Of a stretch of 64,000 nt of DNA, positions 50,824 to 60,184 are shown in pieces (position 1 is the stretch's first letter; each line of letters starts with the position of its first letter). The translations under genes were made by a program, and so were the position numbers. The notes below the pieces were generated by a model, which had not been told where the DNA came from, made no database searches, and was given only the letters and a program-made list of their open reading frames with translations. Source of the stretch: Desulfobacterales bacterium (GTDB taxonomy: Bacteria; Desulfobacterota; Desulfobacteria; Desulfobacterales; JAEINQ01); the NCBI GenBank assembly GCA_016342285.1, contig JAEINQ010000011.1:1-64000 (forward strand). Reading direction: 5' to 3'.

Positions 50824-52493
50824 CGCAGCCCCTCCGTTTTCGGATTCGACCGATATTCGAAGCTCGGCCTGCCGCCGGTATTCTTCCGGGTTTCGATAAG
50901 CCAGTCACGGTCAACCAACAGCTTGACGCCGGCCTTGATCGTTTCCTTATCGGTCAACCCTGCCCATTGAGGACGGTATATGTCACGCACTGTCAAAACT
51001 GTCGGAAGGGCACCGGTGCGAATCTTCTTGACTATCAGCCGCGCCGTTGACGCATCAGGGGTCGTCACGCTTGCATATAGGCGCTTTGCGTGGGTTTCCA
51101 AATACTCAGCCCATGCAAGCGCCCGAAGCACCGCAGGTCTGGCCACGGGGCCGCTGGCGCCGTTCGCCAGATGGATTATCAATGCCAGTCCGGGCACAAG
51201 TTTTCGATACTTGGCGAGATGGGATTCAAAGGCAGGATGAAGATCGCCGGACCGCAGCCGGGCTTCCAGGTCGCGGCGCCATTCTCGGAATAGGTCCAAG
51301 CCGGCCGGGTCAAACCGAAGATATGGAACGCCTTCGGGTTCCCCGTCAATTCCCTTGTCCTGTTTGGCGCCAACTGCATGGGGGTTAAGCCCGGCAAGCC
51401 GTTCAAAAACCTTGTGGGCCTGCCTCTTTGCTTCCCCGTCTGGCCACCGGTCAACGTCTTTCCAGTCGCCGGAGGTATCGGGCCATACAATCAGGCCGAA
51501 CCGCTGTAAAAGTCCATCATCGCCGGTACCGTTGACAGCACCTTTGACGTATTGAGCTATTCGGGCAGGCTGTGTGCTTCCAAGTAGTGAAAGACAAACA
51601 GCCGGGATGTACAGATTCATCCCCCTGGTGATCCGGTCGAAAACATATGGAGAGTCGCCATTCCAGCCTGTCAGGTAAAAGCCCCTGTCCTCGGCGTTTT
51701 CTTCTTGGTCCAGCATTTTCAGCAGGCTGACAAGCTCATCACGGAAGACAAGCAACCCATTTTGATTCAGCCGGTGCAGCTCGCCCAGGGCCGCCGCTGT
51801 CGAGTTGTTTGTCATGTACCGCTTAAGGGTCGGGGCCTCGGTTTGCTCAATGTCCAAAATGCGGGTAAGGTCGGCGCCGGCGTCATTCTTGAGCGCTGCC
51901 CGCGCTGCTCTCTCTGCTGCCTCAGCCCTCAATTTGTCGGCAACCTTGACCACCTCATATTCGGAAAGCTCCTTCAGATATTCTTCTGTCGCCACGGCCG
52001 CCAAACGTCTCAACGGTGATAGCGCCGCTTCCATCGCCGGGCTTTTCAGCACACCAGGCCGGCCGATCAGCATTGCCCACTGGTTCGGGGTTACGGTCCA
52101 GTCAGTTGACTCTTGAGGCCTGATACCGATCCGCCGGCCTATAACGCAAGCCAATCCCGCCATAATCGCCACGGCCACGAAATCCGGCGGGCACTGCATC
52201 CGTTCGGTAATATCAGCAGCCCAAGGCTGCAAGGTTTCCGGTAATAATTGGAAATCGAAGGCCGCAACAGGGGGTAGTCCGTCAGGTAAGGGCATCGGTT
52301 CGGGACAATCGTCGCCCTTGTCTGTCTGAACTTTGGAAGGCTCCGGGGACCGGGCCGCTTCGACGACGGCTTTGACCGCGGCAAGCCCTTTGGCAACGTG
52401 AAGGTCGTTGAAGTCGCCGGGCATCCCTGGTACAGCCAAGTCGCAGTCATGGGCCAAGGCAGCATTGGTGGCGTAGTGTATTCCGGGGTTCAT
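50820..52493 (-). CDS. DUF3987 helicase-like protein, second half of a split primase-helicase
   Basis: 557 residues. The first 35 residues (ALAHDCDLAVPGMPGDFNDL) are the end of a Toprim/primase domain. Residues about 85-480 match DUF3987, a RecA-like phage/plasmid protein: Walker-like AMLIGRPGVLKSPAMEAALS, and FRDELVSLLKMLDQEENAED. The C-terminal winged helix ends ETRKNTGGRPSFEYRSNPKT. Its ATG lies within the stop of the upstream Toprim gene (CCATGA) and the perfect Shine-Dalgarno AAGGAGG stands seven bases before. Presumably replicates the island. Confidence 0.75.
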   Translation of the reverse strand: MNPGIHYATNAALAHDCDLAVPGMPGDFNDLHVAKGLAAVKAVVEAARSPEPSKVQTDKGDDCPEPMPLPDGLPPVAAFDFQLLPETLQPWAADITERMQCPPDFVAVAIMAGLACVIGRRIGIRPQESTDWTVTPNQWAMLIGRPGVLKSPAMEAALSPLRRLAAVATEEYLKELSEYEVVKVADKLRAEAAERAARAALKNDAGADLTRILDIEQTEAPTLKRYMTNNSTAAALGELHRLNQNGLLVFRDELVSLLKMLDQEENAEDRGFYLTGWNGDSPYVFDRITRGMNLYIPAVCLSLLGSTQPARIAQYVKGAVNGTGDDGLLQRFGLIVWPDTSGDWKDVDRWPDGEAKRQAHKVFERLAGLNPHAVGAKQDKGIDGEPEGVPYLRFDPAGLDLFREWRRDLEARLRSGDLHPAFESHLAKYRKLVPGLALIIHLANGASGPVARPAVLRALAWAEYLETHAKRLYASVTTPDASTARLIVKKIRTGALPTVLTVRDIYRPQWAGLTDKETIKAGVKLLVDRDWLIETRKNTGGRPSFEYRSNPKTEGLR

Positions 52494-53254
52494 GGTGCAT
52501 CCTCCTTAGTGTCGTCATCGGCGCAAACGATGATCCGCCGTTCTCGGTATCTGTTCCGGGCCAGTTTCGCCACGGCTTCAAGGTTTCCGGCAGAGAAACC
52601 GCAAAGCACTGTTGCCCCGGTCGCCTCATGGACGCTCAAACCAGTGGCGATGCCTTCAACGATGCACAACGGGCCATCGTCGCCTCTGATCTGGAAAAAA
52701 CCGCCTTTCATACGCCCACCAGCCATGAATTTCTTGCCGCCGCCCAGGTCGATCCGCTGATAACTCATCGGTCGGTTGTCGTCAGGGTTCAGGACCGGCA
52801 CGATAAGGGCGCCACCGTCTACCAGAAGGCCAGCACAGGGGCGTACCTTCTTCCGGGCAAGGTAAGGATTGTTCTTCCCTGCCGGGGCCAGATTCGCAAG
52901 ATAACGCTTCGCTTCGGCAGCTTTGGCTCGGTGGGTTTCTTCCGCCAGCCGCTCCCTCTCGGTCCTCTGTTTTTCGATCTCCGCTCGAATTCGGGCCATT
53001 TTCGCAGGTGGAAGAGACTCCCCGTTCATGCTCCATGTCTCCTTTAGCCCGGTACTCCAATCGCCGTATGCCCCGGCTGGTGGGTCTATATGGAGCACGT
53101 ACCATCCATTGGCGGATTGAGGGTGGTCCATCGTCGGGCATCGCCGCAGTGCGCCATCTGGGGCCACCTCGCCGGGCATCAGACCGGCCACTTCCAGAAC
53201 TGCCCGGAAATCTGCCGTTGGGTCAGGTGTCGTCTGCATCGCCGTCGCCTTCAT
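52490..53254 (-). CDS. Toprim primase, first half of a split primase-helicase
   Basis: 254 residues (ATG at 53254, or at 53239). Visible: the helical primase insert (AKMARIRAEIEKQRTERERL), Toprim motifs GPLCIVEGIATGLSVHEATG (the acidic Glu) and RRIIVCADDD (the DxD). The protein ends KEDAP immediately after the DxD, whereas in the intact family the domain continues with an NPG...DFNDL stretch. Here that stretch opens the next gene. Overlaps the next gene by 4 bp and the preceding one by 32 bp. Confidence 0.7.
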   Translation of the reverse strand: MKATAMQTTPDPTADFRAVLEVAGLMPGEVAPDGALRRCPTMDHPQSANGWYVLHIDPPAGAYGDWSTGLKETWSMNGESLPPAKMARIRAEIEKQRTERERLAEETHRAKAAEAKRYLANLAPAGKNNPYLARKKVRPCAGLLVDGGALIVPVLNPDDNRPMSYQRIDLGGGKKFMAGGRMKGGFFQIRGDDGPLCIVEGIATGLSVHEATGATVLCGFSAGNLEAVAKLARNRYRERRIIVCADDDTKEDAP

Positions 53255-53450
53255 TCAGCCCCCTGGGGTCATCGCGATCGCCCCCCAGCACCCGGTTCAC
53301 CTCTGCCCTCGGCCACAGCAGGCGGCCGTTGGGCAACTTCCGTGGGCGGACGCCAAGGTAATGGCCACGAACACACAGCGAATGACGGACGGATTCGGGT
53401 TTGACTAAGAGTTTCTCCGCAAACTCCATGGTCGATAGATAATTCTGCAT
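53223..53450 (-). CDS. AlpA/excisionase-like DNA-binding protein
   Basis: 75 residues from the ATG at 53450 (MQNYLSTMEFAEKLLVKPES), with a GAGGGGC upstream. HTH: EFAEKLLVKPESVRHSLCVR then a wing ending GRLLWPRAEVNRVLGG, the ending typical of AlpA-type regulators and Xis proteins. The tail is acidic (GDGDADDT). It is a candidate regulator of the primase genes or of excision. Its 3' end overlaps the start of the primase gene. Confidence 0.6.
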   Translation of the reverse strand: MQNYLSTMEFAEKLLVKPESVRHSLCVRGHYLGVRPRKLPNGRLLWPRAEVNRVLGGDRDDPRGLNEGDGDADDT

Positions 53451-53498
53451 GTGCCCCTCCGTAACGATTGATTTCAGTTTGGGCACATTATCAAACAC

Positions 53499-53655
53499 CT
53501 ACAACATACTGTAAATACGGGTTTTTTTGAAAAAAAGGGGTTTTTGAAAAAAAAAGAGGGGTTTTTTTGCCGCGCAACCGCCCGACACCAAAAGGAAAAG
53601 GCCCGACGCAAAAAAAAATTGCCGGGCCTTCAACTTTTTTCGAAAACGTGGGGTT
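53499..53655. other. A/T-run-rich gap with a TTTTTT hairpin
   Basis: Contains AAAAAAGGGG/GGGGTTTTTTT alternations (53520-53570) and the inverted pair GCCCGAC...GCCGGGC, AAGGCCCGACG (53596-53627). A terminator for the gene on the right is plausible; no gene is present. Confidence 0.4.
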
Positions 53656-54489
53656 TTATCTTCGGCCGGGGCTTTTGTCGGGGTTGAGGTGCTTGACTAC
53701 GCGCCATACCGCTTCGGGCTTCATGTGCCTGCCGTTCTTGAACCGGGCCGACTCGATCATTTCTGGGTGGTTGCAGATCTTAGTACTGGTCAGGTATCGG
53801 CCGTCCGGTCCTGGAGTCGCCCATAACCGCTTCGCGCATTCAATCATGCGATCGTGCCGTTCTTCGGTGATTGTTTTAGTCGACTTGCTTTCATCGAGGT
53901 TATTCCTATCTTCTGAAATGGTGCCTGATATGTACTTGTACGGAATATGTGATAGGTCAAAACCCCTTCGTTTGAACATAGAAATCCACTCGTCGAATGA
54001 TGCTTCAGCTCGACCATCAGAAAGAATTTCGCGGTTTCGGATTGCGCGTGAAATTGCTTCCACCTCCACTCCTGCCACGTCCAACAGCCTTTGGCTTAGC
54101 CGGTCTTCATATAGATTAATCGGCGGCTCATCAAAATCGTTCAAAATGGTAAGATGGCCGAAATCAGGTCGCATCGTAAAAAACATTTCGCCTTTCCAGT
54201 CAAAGAGGTAGCAGGCTAAGTAGAGAGATACCCCTGTCAACACGCATAGCGCCTCTTCGGGATTCAGATAGTAAACCGAAAAAAAACGTGGAAGGACTCT
54301 TTCCACAAATTCAGGCCAGTCCTCATCGTCATCAAACCCCGCATCCTTTAATCCGATTGTTAGTAGCCACTCCAGTGCATCATCAAAAAAGTTCACATTT
54401 GGTTGTTTTTTTGCCCACCCGCCAGTGGCACTTTCGAGCGGAGTCACACGACCCTTATCATCGACGTTGTAGTCTTGATAGAAACCCAT
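53656..54489 (-). CDS. Hypothetical protein
   Basis: 277 residues from the ATG at 54489 (MGFYQDYNVDDKGRVTPLES), preceded by GGGAGG; the frame extends 63 codons up but overlaps the integrase end. Two parts: residues 1-130 with acidic and aromatic stretches (FDDDEDWPEFVERVLPRFFS), and a basic C-terminus (RHDRMIECAKRLWATPGPDG then EAVWRVVKHLNPDKSPGRR) that could be a winged-helix DNA-binding end. No family recognised. Confidence 0.5.
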   Translation of the reverse strand: MGFYQDYNVDDKGRVTPLESATGGWAKKQPNVNFFDDALEWLLTIGLKDAGFDDDEDWPEFVERVLPRFFSVYYLNPEEALCVLTGVSLYLACYLFDWKGEMFFTMRPDFGHLTILNDFDEPPINLYEDRLSQRLLDVAGVEVEAISRAIRNREILSDGRAEASFDEWISMFKRRGFDLSHIPYKYISGTISEDRNNLDESKSTKTITEERHDRMIECAKRLWATPGPDGRYLTSTKICNHPEMIESARFKNGRHMKPEAVWRVVKHLNPDKSPGRR

Positions 54490-54602
54490 TCCTGCGCCTC
54501 CCGGTGACGCGCCTGGAAGTAAGGGACCGGGGAAGGCCGGCCCAGGAAAACCGGCTTTATCAGCAACGGAGATCAACCGCCGCCTATCCCGGAAATAGGA
54601 GT

Positions 54603-55946
54603 CTATTTTACCGCACGCAGCTTGCCAAGCTCGGCGTCCTCTGCCGGTTGTTGTATCCCGGATTGTTCCAAAATCCAACCTTCAATTTTGACGTGCCACA
54701 AACGAAGCAGGTCCAGAGGCCGGCGCCGGTAGTGTTTTTCGGCTATGGCACTTGGTTTGTGGCCCTGGATCTGTGCGACGACACCCACCGGGCATTCAAC
54801 CCATTCGGAGAGGGTACCGAAGGACCGGCGCAGCCCGTGAAGGGTCAACCCCTTGATGCCCGCCGCCTTGCAAGCCCTGGTGTGAAGCCGGCGGGGGTCT
54901 TGAAGGAAACCTGCCGCCGCGGTCGGTGATGCGAAAACGAACGGTGATTTTACAACGCCGTCCTTCGTTTTGAAGGACCGGGGCAGGGGATAGATCAGGG
55001 CCGCCAGGTAGGGGGGCAGGGGGATGGTACGTTCACCCTCAACCTTGTCGTGAATGGTGATCGACCGCCACTGAAAATCGACGTTTTCCCATAAGAGACT
55101 TGCCAACTCGGAGCGCCGGGCGCCGGTTAGCAGCAGCGCTTGCAAGTAAGCCGATGCAACCCGGTTGTCGAGTTTCCGCACTCCAGCGAACCATGTCTTC
55201 AGCTGTTCTTTTTGCAGGCAATCGTCCTTGGGTTTGGCAGAGGGCAGCACATCCTTTCTGACGCGCCGGCCACATGCGCCAGTGTCTACGGCATCCTTGT
55301 AGTCGGGGTGGTCTGAGCACCAGTTGAGGAAGGCTTTTAAGAGTCGAAACGCGAGACCTGCTTGGGTCGCCCGGGTAGTCACTTCTTTCGTCAACCACGT
55401 CCGGACCGCGGCGTCGTTGATGTCTGACAGCTTCATCGGTCTGAGGGCAGCCAAGGCGCCGGGCTTGATCGTTTTGCCTTTCCCCTTGCTCTTGGCTTTC
55501 CGGCCGCCGGGGTCGATCAGCTTTACGTGGTCTTCGTAGTGACGTTGGCTCCACTTGCCTTTTCTGGCTTCCAAATAGACCGGCCATGCCTCGGCAAGGG
55601 TCACGGCGTTCTGCGTCTCCTGAGCCTTTGCGGCCTCTGCTGCCGCTGCCTGTTCTTTCTTCTCTTGGCGCGGGTCGATGCCTTGAGCCACCTTCGCGGC
55701 CAGATCACGGGCCATATCCCGGGCAGCTTCCAGGGTCAAAGCCCCCGTGGCGCCCAAGGTGATTCGAAACTTGTTGTTGTCTCCAGGCAACGAGCCCTGA
55801 AAAATGTATGACCGGCTTCCGGCGGTAGCCCTTACGCCCAGGCCAGGGACACCGGCGTCCCAGTAGAAGGATGCCTTCGTGCCGGCAGGGCATGAAAATT
55901 CGTTTATGCGCCCGTTGGTGAAATTGACCTTGGTTGACTTGGGCAT
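54603..55946 (-). CDS. Tyrosine-type integrase of the island (P4/DUF4102 type)
   Basis: 447 residues. N-terminal DUF4102-like arm-binding domain (VPGLGVRATAGSRSYIFQGS), then a core-binding domain (about 110-230). Catalytic residues: Arg in LTGARRSELASL, Lys in HDKVEGERT, His-x-x-Arg in LHGLRRSFGTLS, His in IQGHKPSA and the nucleophile Tyr in EKHYRRRPLD. Adjoins the right att site, 233 bp away. P4-type integrases target tRNA 3' ends, as found here with tRNA-Arg. Confidence 0.93.
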   Translation of the reverse strand: MPKSTKVNFTNGRINEFSCPAGTKASFYWDAGVPGLGVRATAGSRSYIFQGSLPGDNNKFRITLGATGALTLEAARDMARDLAAKVAQGIDPRQEKKEQAAAAEAAKAQETQNAVTLAEAWPVYLEARKGKWSQRHYEDHVKLIDPGGRKAKSKGKGKTIKPGALAALRPMKLSDINDAAVRTWLTKEVTTRATQAGLAFRLLKAFLNWCSDHPDYKDAVDTGACGRRVRKDVLPSAKPKDDCLQKEQLKTWFAGVRKLDNRVASAYLQALLLTGARRSELASLLWENVDFQWRSITIHDKVEGERTIPLPPYLAALIYPLPRSFKTKDGVVKSPFVFASPTAAAGFLQDPRRLHTRACKAAGIKGLTLHGLRRSFGTLSEWVECPVGVVAQIQGHKPSAIAEKHYRRRPLDLLRLWHVKIEGWILEQSGIQQPAEDAELGKLRAVK

Positions 55947-56178
55947 CGTGTCTCCTCCTGCTTATTTGGGTATTCGTGAGTACACAGCCAACGTTTTTTC
56001 GCTCCGGCTGAAATCCGGCCCATTGGTCTCTGTGTACCCTCTATGTACCCATATTTGATAAATCCAAGTCAACACAAATCAATCATAAAATTTCCAAGAA
56101 GTTTATAATATGCTATAATAACATGATAAAAAAGATTGATCGTCAATGTTCATCAATGCCGATAAACCATATCATTTG
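55947..56178. other. Region between integrase and right att site
   Basis: Integrase promoter region on the minus strand: AT-rich with TATAATA-like words (56103-56120) and the arm-type repeat at 56033-56051. No gene. Confidence 0.5.
56033..56051. promoter_or_regulatory. Putative integrase arm-type site, right
   Basis: TGTACCCTCTATGTACCCA, identical to 32231-32249. Confidence 0.55.
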
Positions 56179-56227
56179 CGGACTTCGAATCCGTAGGTCG
56201 CCCGTTCGAGTCGGGCCGGGCGTACCA
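56179..56227. repeat. Right attachment repeat (attR): 3' tRNA-Arg fragment
   Basis: 49 bp identical to 32124-32172. It carries the anticodon arm end, variable region, T-arm and CCA of tRNA-Arg but not its 5' half, so it is not a functional gene. Confidence 0.92.
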
Positions 56228-56235
56228 GTTATTTC

Positions 56236-56273
56236 AAGGGGGTTACAGCTTTGATGCTGTAACCCCCTTTTTT
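56236..56273 (+). terminator. Terminator after the tRNA fragment
   Basis: GGGGGTTACAGC-TTTGAT-GCTGTAACCCCC and then TTTTTT. Ends read-through from the island or from a displaced tRNA transcript. Confidence 0.9.
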
Positions 56274-56364
56274 GTTCGATTTTATCTGCTGCTTTGCTTT
56301 TTAGCACATATTCGGATATAAACACTGAGCATGTCATTTTTAATGAACTTCAATTGGGGTTGAT

Positions 56365-56763
56365 ATGCCAGTGACTTTCGAAATAGTGGAAGATCTTACG
56401 GTATTCAGAATTTCCGGTGCATTTGATCGGGAAGAATTGATCCAGGCCATCATTGAATGTTCAGAGAAAGGTTTTACCAAATACAAGATCTATGATGTTT
56501 TGGGTGACAATGAAATCCCGTTTTCTGCCGACGATGTCAACAAAATGGCCGATTTCATCATCGACTTTTCCAGAAAGGAAAATATCGAAGAAAAAACCGC
56601 CATTGTCGTATCCAGAGATATTGATTTCGGTAACGCTCGAATGCTCATGGCTCTAACGAACCCTGATATACCCCATGAAATGGGAGTATTCCGGTCCATT
56701 GAAGGTGCCTATGAGTGGCTTGAGTTATCCCCGCCGCCCGTTCCCCCAAAATCCAATTCCTGA
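56365..56763 (+). CDS. STAS/SpoIIAA-like protein
   Basis: 132 residues. Alternating beta-alpha pattern (FEIVEDLTVFRISGAFDREE; KIYDVLGDNEIPFSADDVNK; EEKTAIVVSRDIDFGNARML) fits the small STAS-like proteins of environmental Deltaproteobacteria. The C-terminal tail is proline-rich. A GG-rich ribosome site precedes the ATG. Function unknown; no partner anti-sigma gene nearby. Confidence 0.6.
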   Translation: MPVTFEIVEDLTVFRISGAFDREELIQAIIECSEKGFTKYKIYDVLGDNEIPFSADDVNKMADFIIDFSRKENIEEKTAIVVSRDIDFGNARMLMALTNPDIPHEMGVFRSIEGAYEWLELSPPPVPPKSNS

Positions 56764-56960
56764 CCAATCAATGCATCAGTGATTCCTGAGTTGAGACTGT
56801 TTTTTTGATGTCTATCAGATGTCTGATTCCACCAACACCCAATGAAAACATTTGGCGACCCCAGTTCTCCAATTCTCCGCTGCCTTTCGATGAAAAGCGG
56901 CCCAAGTGTATGGAGGCATTCGGGCACAATGGGAGAAAAAGGCACTTGTATCGCAGGTGC
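56764..56960. other. Gap before the first small mobile element
   Basis: GGCACTTGTATCGCAGGTGCCC (two arms GGCAC..GGTGCC) at 56941-56962 is a hairpin followed by TTTTTT, probably the terminator of the preceding gene. The T-run is the target of the element at 56969. No gene recognised. Confidence 0.5.
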
Positions 56961-57239
56961 CCTTTTTTGGTTCCTCGCTATTTCGTGTGGGAGGCCAGGA
57001 GGGTGCTTTATCGCGGCCCGAAAAACTCGTCGCCAAGCGCCCGTAACCCCGGACAGCGCCCTCTTTCAGCAGAAAAGACTGATATTTTGGCTTGTTAAGA
57101 AGCATTTGCGGCCGGGCTGGATTCTGTCCGGGGTAACGGGCCCTAAGCGGCTCAGACAGTTCCGAGCCGCGCGAAGGCACCCTCCTGGCCCTGGCCGGCA
57201 CCGTTTTACCCATATGAAACAGCGAAGAGCCCCTTTTTT
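56961..57239. mobile_element. Small inverted-repeat mobile element, 263-bp copy
   Basis: The element spans 56969-57231. It starts GGTTCCTCGCTATTTCGTGT and ends with an inverted, related sequence (GCGAAGAGCC; minus-strand GGCTCTTCGCTGTTTCATAT). It is flanked on both sides by CCTTTTTT (56961-56968 and 57232-57239), an 8-bp target duplication. Internally it contains an inverted copy of the GGCCAGGAGGGTGC part. No coding capacity. It has inserted in the T-run of a terminator. Confidence 0.85.
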
Positions 57240-57409
57240 GTTCCTGGCGGCGAAAGACGAATGGGCACTCATATCAATCAGGCTTTTTGTCAATGTGCGG
57301 GTCTGACCCCGTTTTTTCTTTTTCACGAATGATTCTTGGTTGCTGGCTTTCTGGAAAGCACCGGGGTTCGCCAATGGCGAACCCCGGGTGTCGGACGAAA
57401 GCTGTTACA

Positions 57410-59794
57410 TTAATGTGGATAAGAAACATGACAATCGTAGCGCGAAGAACCTGAATATGAATTAACCCGAATTTCATACTGGCCGGCCTGGCCGCTTACC
57501 GGATAACAAATATGCTCCGGATTGTCCCAGCCGCTTGTGGCTGAAGCCACTTGCTGGCCGGCGGGATTCTTCAGTCGAAGATCCAGATCCGCATCTCCGG
57601 CCCACTCCAATTGAATATTGATCGTCCCCGTGGAGGGCCCGACGTTAATGAAATAATTCGTGAGTGCCCCATCAGAGAGGTCACATTCCATATGTCGATC
57701 AGCACCCGTGACGCTGGTGTTGACTTTGTAGCCCGCAGTTAAATTAAAGCCAGAACCGCCACTATACGCATATACCTTTATTTTATAACGACCGGTGGTC
57801 GGCGGCGAGTAGCTGATTCGTTCCGGGTTATGATTCCATGTCGTGGCGCTGGCGACCATAGAGTTGGAAGGATTATACAAATACAAATCGAAATCCGCTT
57901 GGGTATCAGACCATTCCAGGGTCAGCTCAATCGGCTTTGATGTATCGGTAACATCGATGTAGAAGTACATTTCTTGGTCCCATTCGTCGACATATCCACG
58001 GAATTGCTCACTGCGCTCAGCGATAGGTGTGGCGGCTATACCAAACCCCATCCAGTTGAGCACATTGCGGATGAGCGGTTTTTCGCTGTCCCGGTCATTG
58101 TAGCCGTCTGTGGCATTCTCCCAGGAGCGGTTATCCCAGCGGGCGTCATCGTTTAAAGAGCCCTCTTCGGTAAAGGGATCGACGGCTGACAGGAAAATCT
58201 TGCCGTATCCTTTCGGGTACCGGACCATGGCGATGTAATTGGAGCCGATGTCATCGAAATAGGCGACCGGCACAGCTCCCGGCTGCCAACTCACCTGTGA
58301 GGCTGTCCATGCGACCGTTGTATACTCACCGGCATATATGGTGTTCGGGTCGGTGGGACCTTCGTCCCAACCGTCGGCGACCGTCGGTTCCCTCCAATAG
58401 GCGATGTCATAGTCATTAATACCAATGGTCGAATCGGTTACCGTGATCCCCTCCATGCCGTGATTGACCGGTGATCCGGGCATATATGTCGAGGAATCCC
58501 AGAAATCCAATCCCTCAGCCCCCACAACCGTCCGGGCACCGCCGCCGATAGCAATGATATGGCCGCCAGTTCTATCTACAAAATACTCCATGGTTTGTTT
58601 ATTGATAAACAGCATGGTGCCGTCAGGTTGCTTCCATGTCATCAGCGGTGTGTTTCCATTGGGGAAGACACAAAGCTGAAAACGTGAATTTTGGGGAGGA
58701 GGTCCCCATTCCCATCTCCTCACCTCATACGATCCGTAACCATCCCATGCATACGGCTCGATACCCAGGTCATATAGCATTTTCATGGCCGGCCACACCA
58801 CGCGGGCCGATGTGCCTAAACCGGCATAAACAGCCGCCCGTTGGGTTTTCGGCGACCGCGCGGGAACATCGTCATAAACCACCTTGTCCGGACACATCCA
58901 GGCCAGCACGTCCCGCATCAAATCCCATTCGCTGTCCGGGTCAATGACAGGGTAGCCTTGCAGGTTGGCATCGCCATAATTATCGCCGAACGCCCAGTCG
59001 CGTGAGGCGTCTATGGTGCCCGTTTCTTCAAATTCAGGATGCGGGCCGGACAAAAAGACTTTCCCGCTGCCGTAAGGATACTTGACCATGGCCGGTTTAT
59101 TGTCGGCCGTGCCGGCGTAATCGTATCGGGCCACCACCGTGGCCGAGCCGAGGTTTTCAAAATAGGGGCCGTAGAGATAGCCGATACTGAAGATCTGCCC
59201 CACATCGTAGCTATCACCATATTCCTTTTGCGTCATGCGGAAAGTGGTCATCTTCCAGGGATCAGGGTTATCCTTACCGCCATTGGCCAGGTCATGAATC
59301 GATCCGACGCCCCGGAGGCCGGTGGCCGCCTTGCCGGGATTCAAATTCAACGGGTAGTCGGTTGTGTTACCCTCCCATGTAATCGTATCGCAGGCAAAAT
59401 AGGCCCCTGCGCAGATGCCGATGTAGCCGCCGCCGCCGTCGATGAAATCGCGAATCGTCTGCGCGGTCGAGCCTTGATAGTAGCGGTAGTAGTGGGCCGC
59501 ATTGCCGCCTGAGAAATAGATGACATCATAATCATACAAGCAATAATTATCGATATCCTCCAAATCGATTAATTCCGGCTTGGCGCCGGCATATTCCAGC
59601 ATCTTCATGGAGGCCACCGCGCACATGGGGTAGGCCCCCCCTCCGTCCTTCACATTTGAAGAAGTAATCACGCCCACACGCGCCCGCACTTGCTTGCGCA
59701 CCTCGGCATGAGCCGTGCCGACCGCTAAAAAGCATAAGCTGCCTATCAGCACCCAGGCAGCGATTACAGACAATACTTTCGGATTTCTCTTCAT
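57410..59794 (-). CDS. Secreted protein with BPL_N/GATase-like domains and two PPC domains
   Basis: 794 residues from the ATG at 59794, which has GAGAGG seven bases upstream. A signal peptide (VLSVIAAWVLIGSLCFLAVG then THA) directs export. The first domain (about 30-300) has a class I glutamine amidotransferase-like nucleophile elbow (GGYIGICAGAYFACDT) and FSGGNAAHYYRYYQGS, the BPL_N pattern. A second related half (about 320-580) has GGHIIAIGGGARTVVG in the place of the elbow and lacks the Cys. Two C-terminal PPC-like domains follow (DFDLYLYNPSNSMV; DLDLRLKNPAGQQV). A mobile element lies 28 bp before the start. Function not known. Confidence 0.75.
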   Translation of the reverse strand: MKRNPKVLSVIAAWVLIGSLCFLAVGTAHAEVRKQVRARVGVITSSNVKDGGGAYPMCAVASMKMLEYAGAKPELIDLEDIDNYCLYDYDVIYFSGGNAAHYYRYYQGSTAQTIRDFIDGGGGYIGICAGAYFACDTITWEGNTTDYPLNLNPGKAATGLRGVGSIHDLANGGKDNPDPWKMTTFRMTQKEYGDSYDVGQIFSIGYLYGPYFENLGSATVVARYDYAGTADNKPAMVKYPYGSGKVFLSGPHPEFEETGTIDASRDWAFGDNYGDANLQGYPVIDPDSEWDLMRDVLAWMCPDKVVYDDVPARSPKTQRAAVYAGLGTSARVVWPAMKMLYDLGIEPYAWDGYGSYEVRRWEWGPPPQNSRFQLCVFPNGNTPLMTWKQPDGTMLFINKQTMEYFVDRTGGHIIAIGGGARTVVGAEGLDFWDSSTYMPGSPVNHGMEGITVTDSTIGINDYDIAYWREPTVADGWDEGPTDPNTIYAGEYTTVAWTASQVSWQPGAVPVAYFDDIGSNYIAMVRYPKGYGKIFLSAVDPFTEEGSLNDDARWDNRSWENATDGYNDRDSEKPLIRNVLNWMGFGIAATPIAERSEQFRGYVDEWDQEMYFYIDVTDTSKPIELTLEWSDTQADFDLYLYNPSNSMVASATTWNHNPERISYSPPTTGRYKIKVYAYSGGSGFNLTAGYKVNTSVTGADRHMECDLSDGALTNYFINVGPSTGTINIQLEWAGDADLDLRLKNPAGQQVASATSGWDNPEHICYPVSGQAGQYEIRVNSYSGSSRYDCHVSYPH

Positions 59795-59813
59795 TTTGCA
59801 CCTCTCTTCTGAA

Positions 59814-59895
59814 ATAGTTTTGGCGCCGAGTTTTTCGGGCCGCGCGAAGGCACCCTCCTGGCCTCCCACACGAAATAGCGAGGAACCATAGTTTT
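59814..59895. mobile_element. Small inverted-repeat mobile element, 66-bp copy
   Basis: Element 59822-59887, flanked by ATAGTTTT on both sides (59814-59821 and 59888-59895). On the minus strand it reads GGTTCCTCGCTATTTCGTGT through GGCCAGGAGGGTGCCTTCGC and ends CTCGGCGCC, equal to the first quarter of the 263-bp copy. It lies 28 bp before the start codon of the secreted protein, in its leader. Confidence 0.8.
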
Positions 59896-60184
59896 ACCTG
59901 CAACTTCTATCGCAGAGTCATCACTATTGATCTTTTATTTTACCAATGAACCATTTCCTGTCATCGGTAAAGATGGGCAAAATCAAATTCGCATTACGAT
60001 CATTCATCCCTTTTGCCTTATTGTGGCAGCGTTCTTCAATGATTTAACGATCCTGCGAGTCGGCTTGTGCCGACGCCGAAGTGGCGGCGCTGGTCGTCGA
60101 GCCCGAACCGGCGCACACTGGGGAAAATATGCACAAGATTGATCAAGTGACGTTCTTCATGGAAACCACCTCCCTTTTCGCCTA
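59896..60184. other. Gap with no recognisable gene
   Basis: Between the mobile element and the gdhA remnant. Contains GAGTCGGCTTGTGCCGACGC (stem GTCGGC/GCCGAC, 60059-60075) and nothing else recognisable. Confidence 0.4.

Noticed and set aside
56179..56227. A second functional tRNA-Arg gene
   Set aside because: Only the 3' 49 bp are present; the acceptor 5' strand and the D-arm are missing, so it is an att copy.
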